NCBI RefSeq assembly: GCF_031157315.1
Contig: NZ_JAVIFU010000051.1
Location: 1-46,477 of the forward strand
DNA length: 46,477 bases
Direction of reading: 5' to 3'
Origin: Paenibacillus sp. LHD-38
Lineage (GTDB): Bacteria > Bacillota > Bacilli > Paenibacillales > Paenibacillaceae
Below are positions 33,485-42,313 of the stretch, one piece after another (the first letter of the stretch is position 1; each line of letters begins with the position of its first letter). The position numbers were made by a program, and so were the translations under genes. The notes beneath the pieces were generated by a model, which worked only from the letters and a program-made list of their open reading frames with translations, was not told the DNA's origin and ran no database searches.

Positions 33485-34051
33485 GTGTCAAATCCGGATG
33501 AGAAGAAAATCCACACCTATCAAGATTGGCTGACCTGGGACGGAACGTGGGAGTTAATTAACGGCAAAGCCTATAATATGTCGCCGGCTCCGACCTCGTT
33601 GCATCAATTTATTGTTGGTGAGCTTCATTTCGCTCTGAGGACATTCTTTCAGAATCGGAGCTGCTATGTGTTCGTTGCTCCATTTGATGTATTCTTCAGC
33701 GAGAGTGAAGATTATCAATCACCTGACCACGTCACACAGCCCGATCTTTCGGTCGTTTGTTCAAAAGAACAAATATCCAAGAATGGCTGTCACGGTGCGC
33801 CGACCATAATCATTGAAGTGCTGTCACCATCTACCGCATTGAAGGACTTCAATGAGAAGTTCAACTTATATCAGAAGTATGGGGTGCAGGAATATTGGAT
33901 TGTCGATCCTGGCAATCGAACGGTTCATGTGTATGCACTGCAGGATGGCAGTTACCAGGTACGTCATTTGTATACGGAGCAGGAAACGATTCAATCGATC
34001 GTATTTAAAGAATTGCAAGTACCAATGAACAAGCTGTTCAGTATGGAATAA
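33485..34051 (+). CDS. Uma2 family (DUF820) putative restriction-fold endonuclease
   Basis: 188 residues. Motifs: YQDWLTWDGTWELINGKAYNMSPAPTSLHQ at the N-terminus, TQPDLSVVC, TIIIEVLSPSTALKDFNEKFNLYQKYGVQEYWIVDP. The spaced D-x(n)-E-x-S and K residues fit the Uma2/DUF820 PD-(D/E)XK fold. These genes are often present in many copies per genome, and their function is unproven. GTG at 33485 follows AAGGAGG at 9 nt; the ATG at 33452 precedes that site. It is bracketed by two near-identical hairpins. Confidence 0.88.
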   Translation: MSNPDEKKIHTYQDWLTWDGTWELINGKAYNMSPAPTSLHQFIVGELHFALRTFFQNRSCYVFVAPFDVFFSESEDYQSPDHVTQPDLSVVCSKEQISKNGCHGAPTIIIEVLSPSTALKDFNEKFNLYQKYGVQEYWIVDPGNRTVHVYALQDGSYQVRHLYTEQETIQSIVFKELQVPMNKLFSME

Positions 34052-34075
34052 CAAATACGATCAGCAGTCGAAATA

Positions 34076-34105
34076 GAACAGGGTGCCCTTAGGGGCACCC
34101 TGTTC
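34076..34105. terminator. Hairpin after the Uma2 gene, shared with spoVR (copy 2)
   Basis: GAACAGGGTGCCC and GGGCACCCTGTTC form a 13-bp stem with a very short loop. It may terminate both Uma2 and the convergent spoVR. Confidence 0.78.
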
Positions 34106-34120
34106 ATGTTTGGAAATCAG

Positions 34121-35572
34121 TTAAACAAACTTCCGGCTCGTCTTCTTCCCATCACAGCTAAACACGATCTTTTTATCCTCAACGAATGTCTCGAGATGCA
34201 CGTTTTTCCCCCAAAGCTGAACGACATGCGGCAGCGTACGCTCCACATATTTGAGATCAAGCTCCATACCCTCGTATTCATGAATCAGGTAAAGCTCGCC
34301 AACACGGTTGAAGTCCCCATCCTTAACCATTAAGCTCGGAAAACCGCCGTTTACTTTGGAATAGACGAGCTGATCGCGAATGTTCTCCCAAGACTTATCG
34401 GTAATCTTCCATTCCGGCCCCTTTTTCTCGAAAATATAGAGATCGAGGTCGTTCACTAAATCCTTCGTCAAATAATTGCGGAGGAAGGAGATGTCGGAAT
34501 CCAGCTCGCGCACCTCGAACATTTTCTCCCTGCCTTTCCCGGGAACGCGGCCAAAACGCCTTTGTTCTTCCTTGGTCGGGTTATCGAAGCGTCGCTCAAT
34601 ATCCTCAAATATTTTGAGCCCTAAATAGTAGGGATTCAGGCTGTGCCGGGATGGCTGGACGACGGAGGAGTTCAGCTTGGCAAACTCGATCGTCTCATCG
34701 CTCGTCAGATCCAGCTCGCGGATGATGCGTTGATGCCAGTACGAAGCCCAGCCTTCGTTCATGATTTTGGTCTCGATTTGCGGCCAGAAGTAGAGCATCT
34801 CATCGCGGAGCATCGACAAAATATCACGCTGCCAATCTTGAAGGGTAGGCGAATATTCTTCAATAAACCATACGACATCCTTCTCGGGACGCGGAGGGAA
34901 ACGCTTGGCATCCGCGGCCTGGGATTGAGCGGCAGAAGCGGCGGCAGCAGTCCGATCGGGATCGAGATTCCATAGGTCGTCATACTGGGAAGCGGGAATG
35001 TTCCACTCGGAGCGCTCGCTGTCCTTCTGAACCATCTCAATGTAGCGCTTCTTATCAAGCTGGTAAGGCTTAATTAGGGTGGGATCGACATGCTCCTGAA
35101 TCGCAAGGATCGCATCGATAAATTTCTCAACGGCTTCCGTGCCGTGATCCATTTCATATTGATGAATCCTGTCAGCCGTAGCGGACATACTCTCGACCAT
35201 ATTGCGGTTGGTCACGCCGAAACGGGCATTGTTTTTGAAAAAATCGCAGTGAGCGAGCACGTGTGCGACGATGAGTTTATTTTGAATTAAGGAATTGCCT
35301 TCAAGCAGGAAGGCGTAGCAGGGGTTGGAGTTAATGACGAGCTCATAGATTTTGCTTAGGCCAAAATCGTATTGCATCTTCATTTTGTTGAAGGTTTTGC
35401 CGAAGCTCCAATGGCTGAAGCGGGTCGGCATGCCATAAGCGCCAAACGTATAAATGATATCCGCAGGGCAAATCTCGTAGCGCATCTGGTAAAAGTCGAG
35501 TCCAAAGCCCTGTGCAATTTCAGTTATTTCATCGATGGATCGCTCCAGCGCGCGAATCTCATCCTGTTTCAT
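34121..35572 (-). CDS. spoVR: SpoVR family stage V sporulation protein
   Basis: 483 residues, close to B. subtilis SpoVR length. Family features: AQGFGLDFYQMRYEICPADIIYTFGAYGMPTRFSHW, SKIYELVINSNPCYAFLLEGNSLIQNKLIVAHVLAHCDFF and NEGWASYWHQRI (with HxxH-like residues). SpoVR is needed for normal spore cortex formation; its biochemical activity is unknown. GGAGGGATG precedes the ATG at 35572. It is convergent with Uma2 and divergent from the YceI gene. prkA lies about 8 kb away and yhbH is not in the window. Confidence 0.95.
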   Translation of the reverse strand: MKQDEIRALERSIDEITEIAQGFGLDFYQMRYEICPADIIYTFGAYGMPTRFSHWSFGKTFNKMKMQYDFGLSKIYELVINSNPCYAFLLEGNSLIQNKLIVAHVLAHCDFFKNNARFGVTNRNMVESMSATADRIHQYEMDHGTEAVEKFIDAILAIQEHVDPTLIKPYQLDKKRYIEMVQKDSERSEWNIPASQYDDLWNLDPDRTAAAASAAQSQAADAKRFPPRPEKDVVWFIEEYSPTLQDWQRDILSMLRDEMLYFWPQIETKIMNEGWASYWHQRIIRELDLTSDETIEFAKLNSSVVQPSRHSLNPYYLGLKIFEDIERRFDNPTKEEQRRFGRVPGKGREKMFEVRELDSDISFLRNYLTKDLVNDLDLYIFEKKGPEWKITDKSWENIRDQLVYSKVNGGFPSLMVKDGDFNRVGELYLIHEYEGMELDLKYVERTLPHVVQLWGKNVHLETFVEDKKIVFSCDGKKTSRKFV

Positions 35573-35673
35573 CCGTCATCCCTCCGCATTCGAAAATACG
35601 ATTCATACCATGTTTATGAATAAATGGCCAAGGTTATGACGATAGTCAGCTTTATCCGCATGGCGGAAAAAGA

Positions 35674-35728
35674 TTTCAGTTTCATTTAAGCTTCGTTTCA
35701 GATTGTTCTCAGATTGTTACATTACAAT
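35674..35728 (+). promoter_or_regulatory. Four TTTMAG repeats at 11-bp spacing and -10 box of the YceI gene
   Basis: TTTCAG (35674), TTTAAG (35685), TTTCAG (35696) and TCTCAG (35707) occur every 11 bp, followed by a -10-like TACAAT at 35723-35728. The layout matches the three TTTAAR repeats upstream of htrA at 10234. Confidence 0.62.
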
Positions 35729-35797
35729 GCGTAGTGTGGATTAATGGATGAGAATCAGAACAGATGCCGTCCGCGAAAAAATCTAGGAGGGAAAGAG

Positions 35798-36541
35798 ATG
35801 AAAAACAAAAAGATAGCCATACTGGCAGCAGTAATTGTTATCGTGATTGGCGGTACCCTTTATTATGCTTATGATCGTTTGACCGGTAATCATGTAGAAA
35901 TTGAAAGTATCATAGCGGAAGCACCAGCAGTAGACAACAGCGGTGTTGTTTCGGGAAATACAGGGGATACAGCCAATACTGAGCAATCGGAAGATAATGC
36001 CGCAGAAACCTCCGGCGATGCAGTCGACGTAGATGGGACGTGGACGATCGGTACCGATTCAAAGGTGTATTTTTCGGTGACAACCTCTAGGGATACGGTC
36101 AACTATGAAATTGATAAAGTAACAGGCTCATGGGAGCTGAATGCGGCTGATCCTGCTCAGACGAAGGCAGAAGGTACCGTTGATGTGACGAGCATGGACT
36201 CTGGAAATTCGCAGCGGGACAAGCATATTTCAGAGGCGGAATATTTAGATACGGCACAGTTTCCGAATGCATCATTTAAGGCAACTTCTTTTGACGGACT
36301 TCCGACAGCATGGAAATCAGGCGAGGTACACGATGTAAGTATTACAGGTGAGCTAACGGTTAAGGGAATAACAAAGGAAGTTGTTTTTACGGGACAAACC
36401 TCATACGATCAAGAGGCGTTAAAGCTTGAAGCAAGCACGGTCGTCACCTTTGGTGACTTTGGCATGAAAAATCCGCATACAGTCGTTATGGATACGGAAA
36501 ATAATCTTACCGTCGAGCTGAGGCTTCTACTAAGCAAATAA
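35798..36541 (+). CDS. Membrane-anchored YceI-like protein
   Basis: 247 residues: N-terminal membrane anchor (about 5-25), an acidic Ser/Thr/Asn/Glu linker, then a YceI beta-barrel (WTIGTDSKVYFSV, SWELNAADPAQTKAEGTVDVTSMDSGNSQRDKHIS, YLDTAQFPNASFK, VSITGELTVKGITKEVVFT). YceI proteins bind long-chain polyisoprenoids in a lipocalin-like pocket outside the cytoplasm. ATG at 35798 follows AGGAGGGAAAGAG; the ATG at 35744 lies upstream of that site. An 11-bp-period repeat array in its promoter suggests activation by an OmpR-family regulator under envelope stress. Confidence 0.9.
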   Translation: MKNKKIAILAAVIVIVIGGTLYYAYDRLTGNHVEIESIIAEAPAVDNSGVVSGNTGDTANTEQSEDNAAETSGDAVDVDGTWTIGTDSKVYFSVTTSRDTVNYEIDKVTGSWELNAADPAQTKAEGTVDVTSMDSGNSQRDKHISEAEYLDTAQFPNASFKATSFDGLPTAWKSGEVHDVSITGELTVKGITKEVVFTGQTSYDQEALKLEASTVVTFGDFGMKNPHTVVMDTENNLTVELRLLLSK

Positions 36542-36601
36542 AGCAGCTGACTGTAAAGCGGAGACGCTTTCCTAGGAAGACTAAACACGAAGCGATATAA
36601 T

Positions 36602-36672
36602 AAAAAACCTTTGCAGAACCGCTTGCCGGAGTTTTATCTCCGAGCGAAGCCAGGTTTTTCAAAGGTTTTTTT
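36602..36672. terminator. Bidirectional terminator between the YceI and cyclase genes
   Basis: AAAAAACCTTTG and CAAAGGTTTTTT flank an inner CGGAG/CTCCG stem. The cyclase stop codon lies in this stem. Confidence 0.8.
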
Positions 36673-37567
36673 CATTTTGTTTTATGCCGTACATGGCCTG
36701 GTCGGCGTCGCTGATCAGGTCTTTTAAGCTGTTGCTTGTACCCTGCATGGAGCTTATGCCAATGCTTGCGGAAATACGAATGCTATGTCCGTCAATCGTG
36801 AAAGGCTCTTTAATCGAATCCTTTATTTTACCGGCTACAAATTCGATATCCTGATTATCAACCAAATGCTGAAAGCAAATTACGAATTCATCTCCGCCAT
36901 ATCTAACGAGTATGTCAGTTTTGCGGACACTCTGTTTAAGTCTTGCAGAAATTTGAAGCAGCAGCAAATCGCCGATATCATGGCCGAATGAATCATTGAC
37001 CTCTTTAAAGTCGTCGATATCGATAAACATCACGCTAAACTGCTTGTCCGAGCCATTATAGTACAGATGAGACAAATACCGCCGGTTGTATAAGCCGGTT
37101 AAACTATCTGTGACGCTTGCGTTTTCCAGCTCTAGAATATAAGCGAAAAAAGCGGCCATTGATTCGAGGAAACCAAGCTGCCTCTCATCTAATTGAATAG
37201 GCTCGCTGCTTAATGCGCATATGGTTCCGATAGGTTGACCATCATTTGTTTTTATAGGAATTCCGATTAGCGAACATGCTCCAAGCTGCTGAGTGATCGG
37301 TAATGAGGCAGTACGCTGATCATCAAGTGTGTTTGTTATGACTAGTAGGGGCGCGGATTGCTTCACAATGAGGCTGCTGTAGCTTTGTAACAATGGGAGT
37401 TGTGGGCTGCTTTGCGCTAAAATCTCATGATGGTTTAATGCCCGGATGATTCTGCTTCCATGACCATCGTTTGCTGAGATGAATAGTGTGTCTACTTGTA
37501 GAAAGTGCTTCAAGGTGTCAATGATGTGGTCGGCTGCATCTTCTAGTGAGCGTGTGGGTCTGCTCAT
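36659..37567 (-). CDS. GAF-GGDEF diguanylate cyclase
   Basis: 302 residues: GAF sensor domain (about 1-145), then a GGDEF domain with intact RYGGDEF and the inhibitory site RKTD five residues before it, so it should make c-di-GMP and be product-inhibited. It has no membrane segment, so it is cytoplasmic. ATG start at 37567; on the complement GGAGTTGAGAAC precedes it. It lies tail-to-tail with the YceI gene. No EAL or HD-GYP protein and no c-di-GMP riboswitch is visible in the window. Confidence 0.92.
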   Translation of the reverse strand: MSRPTRSLEDAADHIIDTLKHFLQVDTLFISANDGHGSRIIRALNHHEILAQSSPQLPLLQSYSSLIVKQSAPLLVITNTLDDQRTASLPITQQLGACSLIGIPIKTNDGQPIGTICALSSEPIQLDERQLGFLESMAAFFAYILELENASVTDSLTGLYNRRYLSHLYYNGSDKQFSVMFIDIDDFKEVNDSFGHDIGDLLLLQISARLKQSVRKTDILVRYGGDEFVICFQHLVDNQDIEFVAGKIKDSIKEPFTIDGHSIRISASIGISSMQGTSNSLKDLISDADQAMYGIKQNEKNL

Positions 37568-37887
37568 GTTCTCAACTCCTGCCGTAGTGTTGAAACAAAG
37601 GATTTACCTTATAGTTCCATAGTAGTCTAAAATGAGGACTAACTCAAGAAACTAATGATAAATATTAGGAAAATTGAACTACTTTTTTACACGCGTAAAA
37701 CTTTAGACGCATATTAGGGGGAGAATGACCTATGAAAATCTATTGAATTAATATATATATTATTTCATATATACTAAAATTAATACTTGAATTAATTACG
37801 AACCTGTAGTTAAATAATAATAGAAGATTGTATTAATGCTCAACTAACTAATTAATGAAACTATTAATTGATGTGAGGTGGATGATC
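37568..37887. other. AT-rich region with dyads upstream of the GH51 gene
   Basis: A divergent intergenic region of 320 bp. It holds TTTTAC-ACGC-GTAAAA (37685-37700), several ATTAAT motifs (37745, 37779, 37790, 37833), and a dyad AATTAAT/ATTAATT (37850-37869) just before the ribosome binding site. These are likely sites for sugar-responsive regulators. No gene is seen. Confidence 0.5.
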
Positions 37888-39399
37888 ATGGCAGACAAAG
37901 CAACAATGATCGTGGATAAGGATTTTCAAGTTGGAGAAGTAGATAAACGTATTTACGGTTCATTCATAGAGCATCTTGGGCGTGCCGTTTATGGAGGCAT
38001 TTACGAGGCTGACCACCCGCAAGCAGACGAGCAAGGTTTTCGTTCCGATGTACTCGAGCTTGTAAAGGGACTTGATGTTCCGATCGTCCGTTATCCAGGA
38101 GGTAATTTTGTATCCGGTTACAACTGGGAAGATGGCGTCGGCCCGGTAGACCAACGCCCGAAAAGACTTGAGCTTGCTTGGAGGACGGTCGAGCCAAACT
38201 GGATCGGATTCAATGAGTTTATGGACTGGTGCAAAAAGGCGAATACAGAGGCAATGATGGCGGTTAATCTAGGTACTCGCGGCATTGATGATGCACGTAA
38301 CTTGATTGAGTACTCCAATCATAAGTCAGGCTCGTATTGGAGCGATCTGCGTATTCAGCACGGTTACAAGGATCCGCATTATGTAAAAACCTGGTGCCTG
38401 GGTAATGAAATGGACGGGCCATGGCAAATTGGCCATAAAACGTCAGTAGAATATGGCCGCCTTGCTAACGAAACAGGAAAAGCAATGCGTTGGGTCGATC
38501 CAACGATCGAGCTAGTCGCATGCGGAAGCTCGCATATCGGTATGCCGACATTCCCGGAATGGGAATCCACGGTGCTCGATCTGGCTTATGATACAGTAGA
38601 TTATGTTTCTATTCATCAATATTACGGAAACCCGCATAACGATACGCAAAACTTCTTAGCGCAATCCATGAGCATGGATTCTTACATCAATACGGTTATC
38701 TCGACCTGTGATTTTGTGCAAGCGAAGAAACGCGGCAAGAAAAAAATCAATCTCTCCTTCGATGAATGGAATGTATGGTTCCACTCCCATTCGCAGGATA
38801 AAAAGCTTGATCCTTGGCAAATTGCTCCACCACAGCTTGAAGATGTGTATAATCATGAGGATGCACTTGTGGTTGGCTGTATGCTGATCAGTATGCTGAA
38901 GCGTGCTGACCGCGTGAAAATGGCTTGTATCGCGCAGCTGGTTAATGTTATCGCTCCAATCATGACGCAAAACGGCGGTCCTGCTTGGAAGCAAACGATT
39001 TATTATCCGTACATGCACGCTAGCATTTTCGGCCGCGGAACGGTTCTGGTACCGCTTGTGAAATCGCCGAAACATGATACGAAGGATTTTACTGATGTTC
39101 CTTACCTGGAGACGGTAGCTGTTCATAATGAAGAAAAAGAGGAAGTGACGATTTTTGCGGTTAACCGCAATATCGACGAAGCACTGCCTTTTGAAATCGA
39201 TCTTCGCAGCTTCGGTGCTTTCCGGGTTATCGAGCACATTGTGCTTGAGCATGAGGATCTGAAAATGACAAACACAGCAGATGCGCCTAACCGCGTAACG
39301 CCGCATACGGCAGGTAACGCTTCTCTTGCAGACGGCGGAAATATTCAAGCGACGCTCAGCAAAGCATCATGGAACGTTATCCGTATTAAACTTTCATAA
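37888..39399 (+). CDS. Alpha-L-arabinofuranosidase, GH51
   Basis: 503 residues, cytoplasmic. Removes L-arabinofuranose from arabino-oligosaccharides. The GH51 acid/base is Glu174 in LGNEMDGPW and the nucleophile is Glu293 in SFDEWNVW, each at the usual position. It begins VDKDFQVGEVDKRIYGSFIEHLGRAVY and ends with a beta-sandwich. The ATG at 37888 follows GAGGTGG at 6 nt; two in-frame starts upstream (37855 and 37882) are poorer. A winged-helix regulator gene follows 86 bp later. Confidence 0.96.
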   Translation: MADKATMIVDKDFQVGEVDKRIYGSFIEHLGRAVYGGIYEADHPQADEQGFRSDVLELVKGLDVPIVRYPGGNFVSGYNWEDGVGPVDQRPKRLELAWRTVEPNWIGFNEFMDWCKKANTEAMMAVNLGTRGIDDARNLIEYSNHKSGSYWSDLRIQHGYKDPHYVKTWCLGNEMDGPWQIGHKTSVEYGRLANETGKAMRWVDPTIELVACGSSHIGMPTFPEWESTVLDLAYDTVDYVSIHQYYGNPHNDTQNFLAQSMSMDSYINTVISTCDFVQAKKRGKKKINLSFDEWNVWFHSHSQDKKLDPWQIAPPQLEDVYNHEDALVVGCMLISMLKRADRVKMACIAQLVNVIAPIMTQNGGPAWKQTIYYPYMHASIFGRGTVLVPLVKSPKHDTKDFTDVPYLETVAVHNEEKEEVTIFAVNRNIDEALPFEIDLRSFGAFRVIEHIVLEHEDLKMTNTADAPNRVTPHTAGNASLADGGNIQATLSKASWNVIRIKLS

Positions 39400-39485
39400 A
39401 AACAGAACGGGGTATCCGGAAGCCAAGATTGCGGCTTTTGGGATGCCCTTCTCTTGTTATAGAATAGAGAGAGGAGGGGTCAACG

Positions 39486-40406
39486 ATGATACATGCAAAT
39501 ACAAACGAAGAATGGCTGCCTTTATATGAAGCTTTAGCGAGCCCGGTCAGGCTTTCCATCATAAATCTGCTTGCTACGGATATGATGAATGTCAAGGAGC
39601 TTGCCGAGGCGATTGGCTTAAGCAGCGCGATTGTAACTATGCATATCCGGAAGCTGGAGAAGGCGGGAATCGTTCAAACCAAGATGGTTCGAAAGCAGGG
39701 AGGCACTCACAAAATATGTACCCTGGCGGAACGTTCCATCGCTATTGAACTACCGCATCCTACGCTGGATGTGAAGAAGGTGCATGATGTAAGCGTGCCT
39801 GTTGGACATTTTACAGAATTCGAGGTGTTTCCGACCTGCGGCATTGCTACGGTGGACAAGCTGATCGGGCAATTTGATGACCCGCGCTTCTTTTTGGAGC
39901 CGGAACGGATGAATGCCGGCATTTTGTGGTTCGGCAAAGGCTACGTGGAATACAAGGTACCGAATTACTTGCTTGCAGGACAGCGTCCTATTGCGCTGGA
40001 AATCACATTGGAGCTAGGCTCTGAGGCGCCGGGCGTGAACGAGAACTGGCCGTCGGACATTAATTTCTCTCTTAATGGCAAGGACATTGGCATGTGGACG
40101 AGCCCTGGCGATTATGGCGAGGTTAGAGGACGGTTCTCACCTGCTTGGTGGGGCGAACGCGTCAATCAATACGGATTGCTCAAGGTGATACGCATACAAG
40201 AGGACGGTACCCTAATCGACGGACAGCATATGTCGTCCATTAGTATCGGAGAAATTGGGCTGGAGCGCAATTTTTGGACATTCCGAATAGGAGTGAAAGA
40301 GGATGCCCTGCATGTTGGCGGCTTAACCTTGTACGGAAAAGGCTTCGGTAATTATAATCATGACATTATGTTTCGAGTCTTTTACGAGGATGTGCGCGGC
40401 GTTTAA
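39486..40406 (+). CDS. ArsR-like winged-helix regulator with large C-terminal domain
   Basis: 306 residues. Residues about 8-90 are an ArsR-type winged helix (LYEALASPVRLSIINLLATDMMNVKELAEAIGLSSAIVTMHIRKLEKAGIV). The remaining 200 residues are beta-rich (DINFSLNGKDIGMWTSPGDYGEVRGRF) and resemble a carbohydrate- or ligand-binding domain, with no metal-binding cysteines. ArsR proteins are normally near 100 aa, so this is a fused form. GAGGAGGGG precedes the ATG. It lies just downstream of the arabinofuranosidase gene and probably regulates it in response to a sugar. Confidence 0.8.
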   Translation: MIHANTNEEWLPLYEALASPVRLSIINLLATDMMNVKELAEAIGLSSAIVTMHIRKLEKAGIVQTKMVRKQGGTHKICTLAERSIAIELPHPTLDVKKVHDVSVPVGHFTEFEVFPTCGIATVDKLIGQFDDPRFFLEPERMNAGILWFGKGYVEYKVPNYLLAGQRPIALEITLELGSEAPGVNENWPSDINFSLNGKDIGMWTSPGDYGEVRGRFSPAWWGERVNQYGLLKVIRIQEDGTLIDGQHMSSISIGEIGLERNFWTFRIGVKEDALHVGGLTLYGKGFGNYNHDIMFRVFYEDVRGV

Positions 40407-40423
40407 AGCAGTTTAGCTGCTTT
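40405..40423 (+). terminator. Weak hairpin after the ArsR-like gene
   Basis: AAAGCAG and CTGCTTT pair around TTTAG and overlap the stop codon. There is only a short T run, so termination may be partial. Confidence 0.45.
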
Positions 40424-40582
40424 GGACCCGTGCCTTACCCGGGATCGCCTCATTAACCTCCCCGTTATCCAATGTCCAGTCATCTCCGTTTATTTTTATA
40501 TTCCGCTATGCCATTTCTAAATTCTAGAAGATATAATGAGAGTAATAGCTAGTATAAGCCATTATTACTCGGAGGATCCAAG

Positions 40583-42313
40583 ATGCTGACGATGTTCACT
40601 TTTCTCAAAAAGTACCGTTTGGCTGCTTGTGTAGCGCTGCTGCTGATGCTGGTAGAGCTCATGGTGGAGCTGCTTCAGCCTTTTATTATTTCCAAAATCA
40701 TTGATGACGGCATTGGCAAGGATAATTTAACGGTTGTACTTCAGTGGGGTGCTTTCTTGATTGGCTGCTCTATTATTGCATTTGTAGTAGGGATTCTCAG
40801 CTCCTTCTACGCCTCACATGTCAGTCAAAGCTTTGGTTTTGATTTAAGGGAACGTTTATACGAAAAGGTGCAATCGTTCTCGTTCGCGAATTTTAACCGT
40901 TTTCCGGAATCATCGCTAATTACCAGACTTACAAATGATGTATCGCAGCTGCAAAATACGGTCTTTATGGGCTTGCGTATCATGCTTCGTGCCCCGCTGC
41001 TCGTCATCGGAAGCATCGTAATGGCCTTTGTCGTCCAGCCTAAGCTGGCAATTTGGCTTGTCGCTGTTATTCCGTTCCTTGGTGTTTTTCTGCTTTGGGT
41101 ACTTAAGAACGGCGAAAAATTATTTCGCTCCGTACAGCAGCAGCTCGATCAAGTGAACAGCGTAATGCAGCAAAATTTGATCGGAATGAGAATTGTCCGC
41201 GTATTCGTACGCATGAGGCATGAAGCTTCAAGGTTTGCTCGTTCAAGCGAGCAGTTGATGGACCGGACCGTTGCAGCGCTTCGCCTAACGGAGGTTACGA
41301 TGCCTATCGTTCTTCTTTTTATGAACGCGAGCGTCATGGCTGTGCTCTGGTTTGGCAGAATTGAGCTTGATACAAACGGCGCAACGGTTGGTGAAGTTAT
41401 CGCTATCGTCAATTATGCGACAAGAACGACTGCTGCGTTATCCATTATGTCAATGATCGTGGTCAACTTCTCAAGAGCTCGCGCATCGGCTCAACGGATT
41501 GAAGAGGTTGTGTTAACAGCTATCGACTTGACCGATACGTTGGAAAGTGACGAAGGCGTAAAGCTGCGAGAAGGATATGTTTCATTTAAGAACGTATCGT
41601 TCCAATATCCGGATTCGGACCAGCATGTGCTGCAGCATATTTCCTTCTCGGCAAAGCCTGGCGAGACGATTGCGATAATGGGAGCGACCGGTTCAGGGAA
41701 AACCTCTCTCATCCAGCTTATTCCGCGTTTGTACGACGTGCAGTCTGGAGAAATAGGCGTGGATGGCAAAGATAATCGTTTAATGAAGCTGGAGCAGCTC
41801 CGCAAGCAGATTGGATATGTGCCGCAGGAGATCATGCTGTTCACGGGAACGGTGGAGGAGAACATCCGCTGGGGTAAAGAGAACGCTACCCTTGAAGAAA
41901 TTATGGAAGCAGCGAAACTTGCTCAGATACATGACACGATAATGAAGCTGCCGGAGCAATACGATACGATTGTTGGTCAAAAAGGCGTCAACTTATCAGG
42001 CGGACAGAAGCAGCGTCTTACGATTGCGAGAGCATTGGTGCGGAAGCCGGTTATTTTGCTGCTGGACGATAGTACGAGTGCATTGGATGTTAAGACCGAA
42101 TCGGCGCTTCTGCAAGCGCTTAAGCAAATCAAATGCACAACGTTTCTCATTACGCAAAAAATAAGCTCCACGGTGTCAGCCGACTCCATTCTGCTTTTAG
42201 ATGAAGGGCAGCTGCTGGCACAAGGTAAGCATGAGCAGCTCATAAGGCAGTCAGCCTTATATCAAAAAATTTATGAATCACAGTTCGGGAAGGAAGGTGT
42301 ATCCCGTGCTTAA
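40583..42313 (+). CDS. Heterodimeric ABC exporter subunit A (degenerate site)
   Basis: 576 residues: six membrane segments in the first 310 residues and an ATPase domain with Walker A GATGSGKTS, LSGGQKQR and VILLLDDSTSALD. The catalytic Glu after Walker B is replaced by Asp496 and the H-loop His by Gln525 (FLITQKISS), marking the degenerate half of a heterodimeric exporter (BmrC/TM287-like, YfiB-like). GGAGGATCC precedes the ATG; TATAAT at 40532 is a likely -10 box. It overlaps the partner gene by 8 bp. Confidence 0.93.
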   Translation: MLTMFTFLKKYRLAACVALLLMLVELMVELLQPFIISKIIDDGIGKDNLTVVLQWGAFLIGCSIIAFVVGILSSFYASHVSQSFGFDLRERLYEKVQSFSFANFNRFPESSLITRLTNDVSQLQNTVFMGLRIMLRAPLLVIGSIVMAFVVQPKLAIWLVAVIPFLGVFLLWVLKNGEKLFRSVQQQLDQVNSVMQQNLIGMRIVRVFVRMRHEASRFARSSEQLMDRTVAALRLTEVTMPIVLLFMNASVMAVLWFGRIELDTNGATVGEVIAIVNYATRTTAALSIMSMIVVNFSRARASAQRIEEVVLTAIDLTDTLESDEGVKLREGYVSFKNVSFQYPDSDQHVLQHISFSAKPGETIAIMGATGSGKTSLIQLIPRLYDVQSGEIGVDGKDNRLMKLEQLRKQIGYVPQEIMLFTGTVEENIRWGKENATLEEIMEAAKLAQIHDTIMKLPEQYDTIVGQKGVNLSGGQKQRLTIARALVRKPVILLLDDSTSALDVKTESALLQALKQIKCTTFLITQKISSTVSADSILLLDEGQLLAQGKHEQLIRQSALYQKIYESQFGKEGVSRA

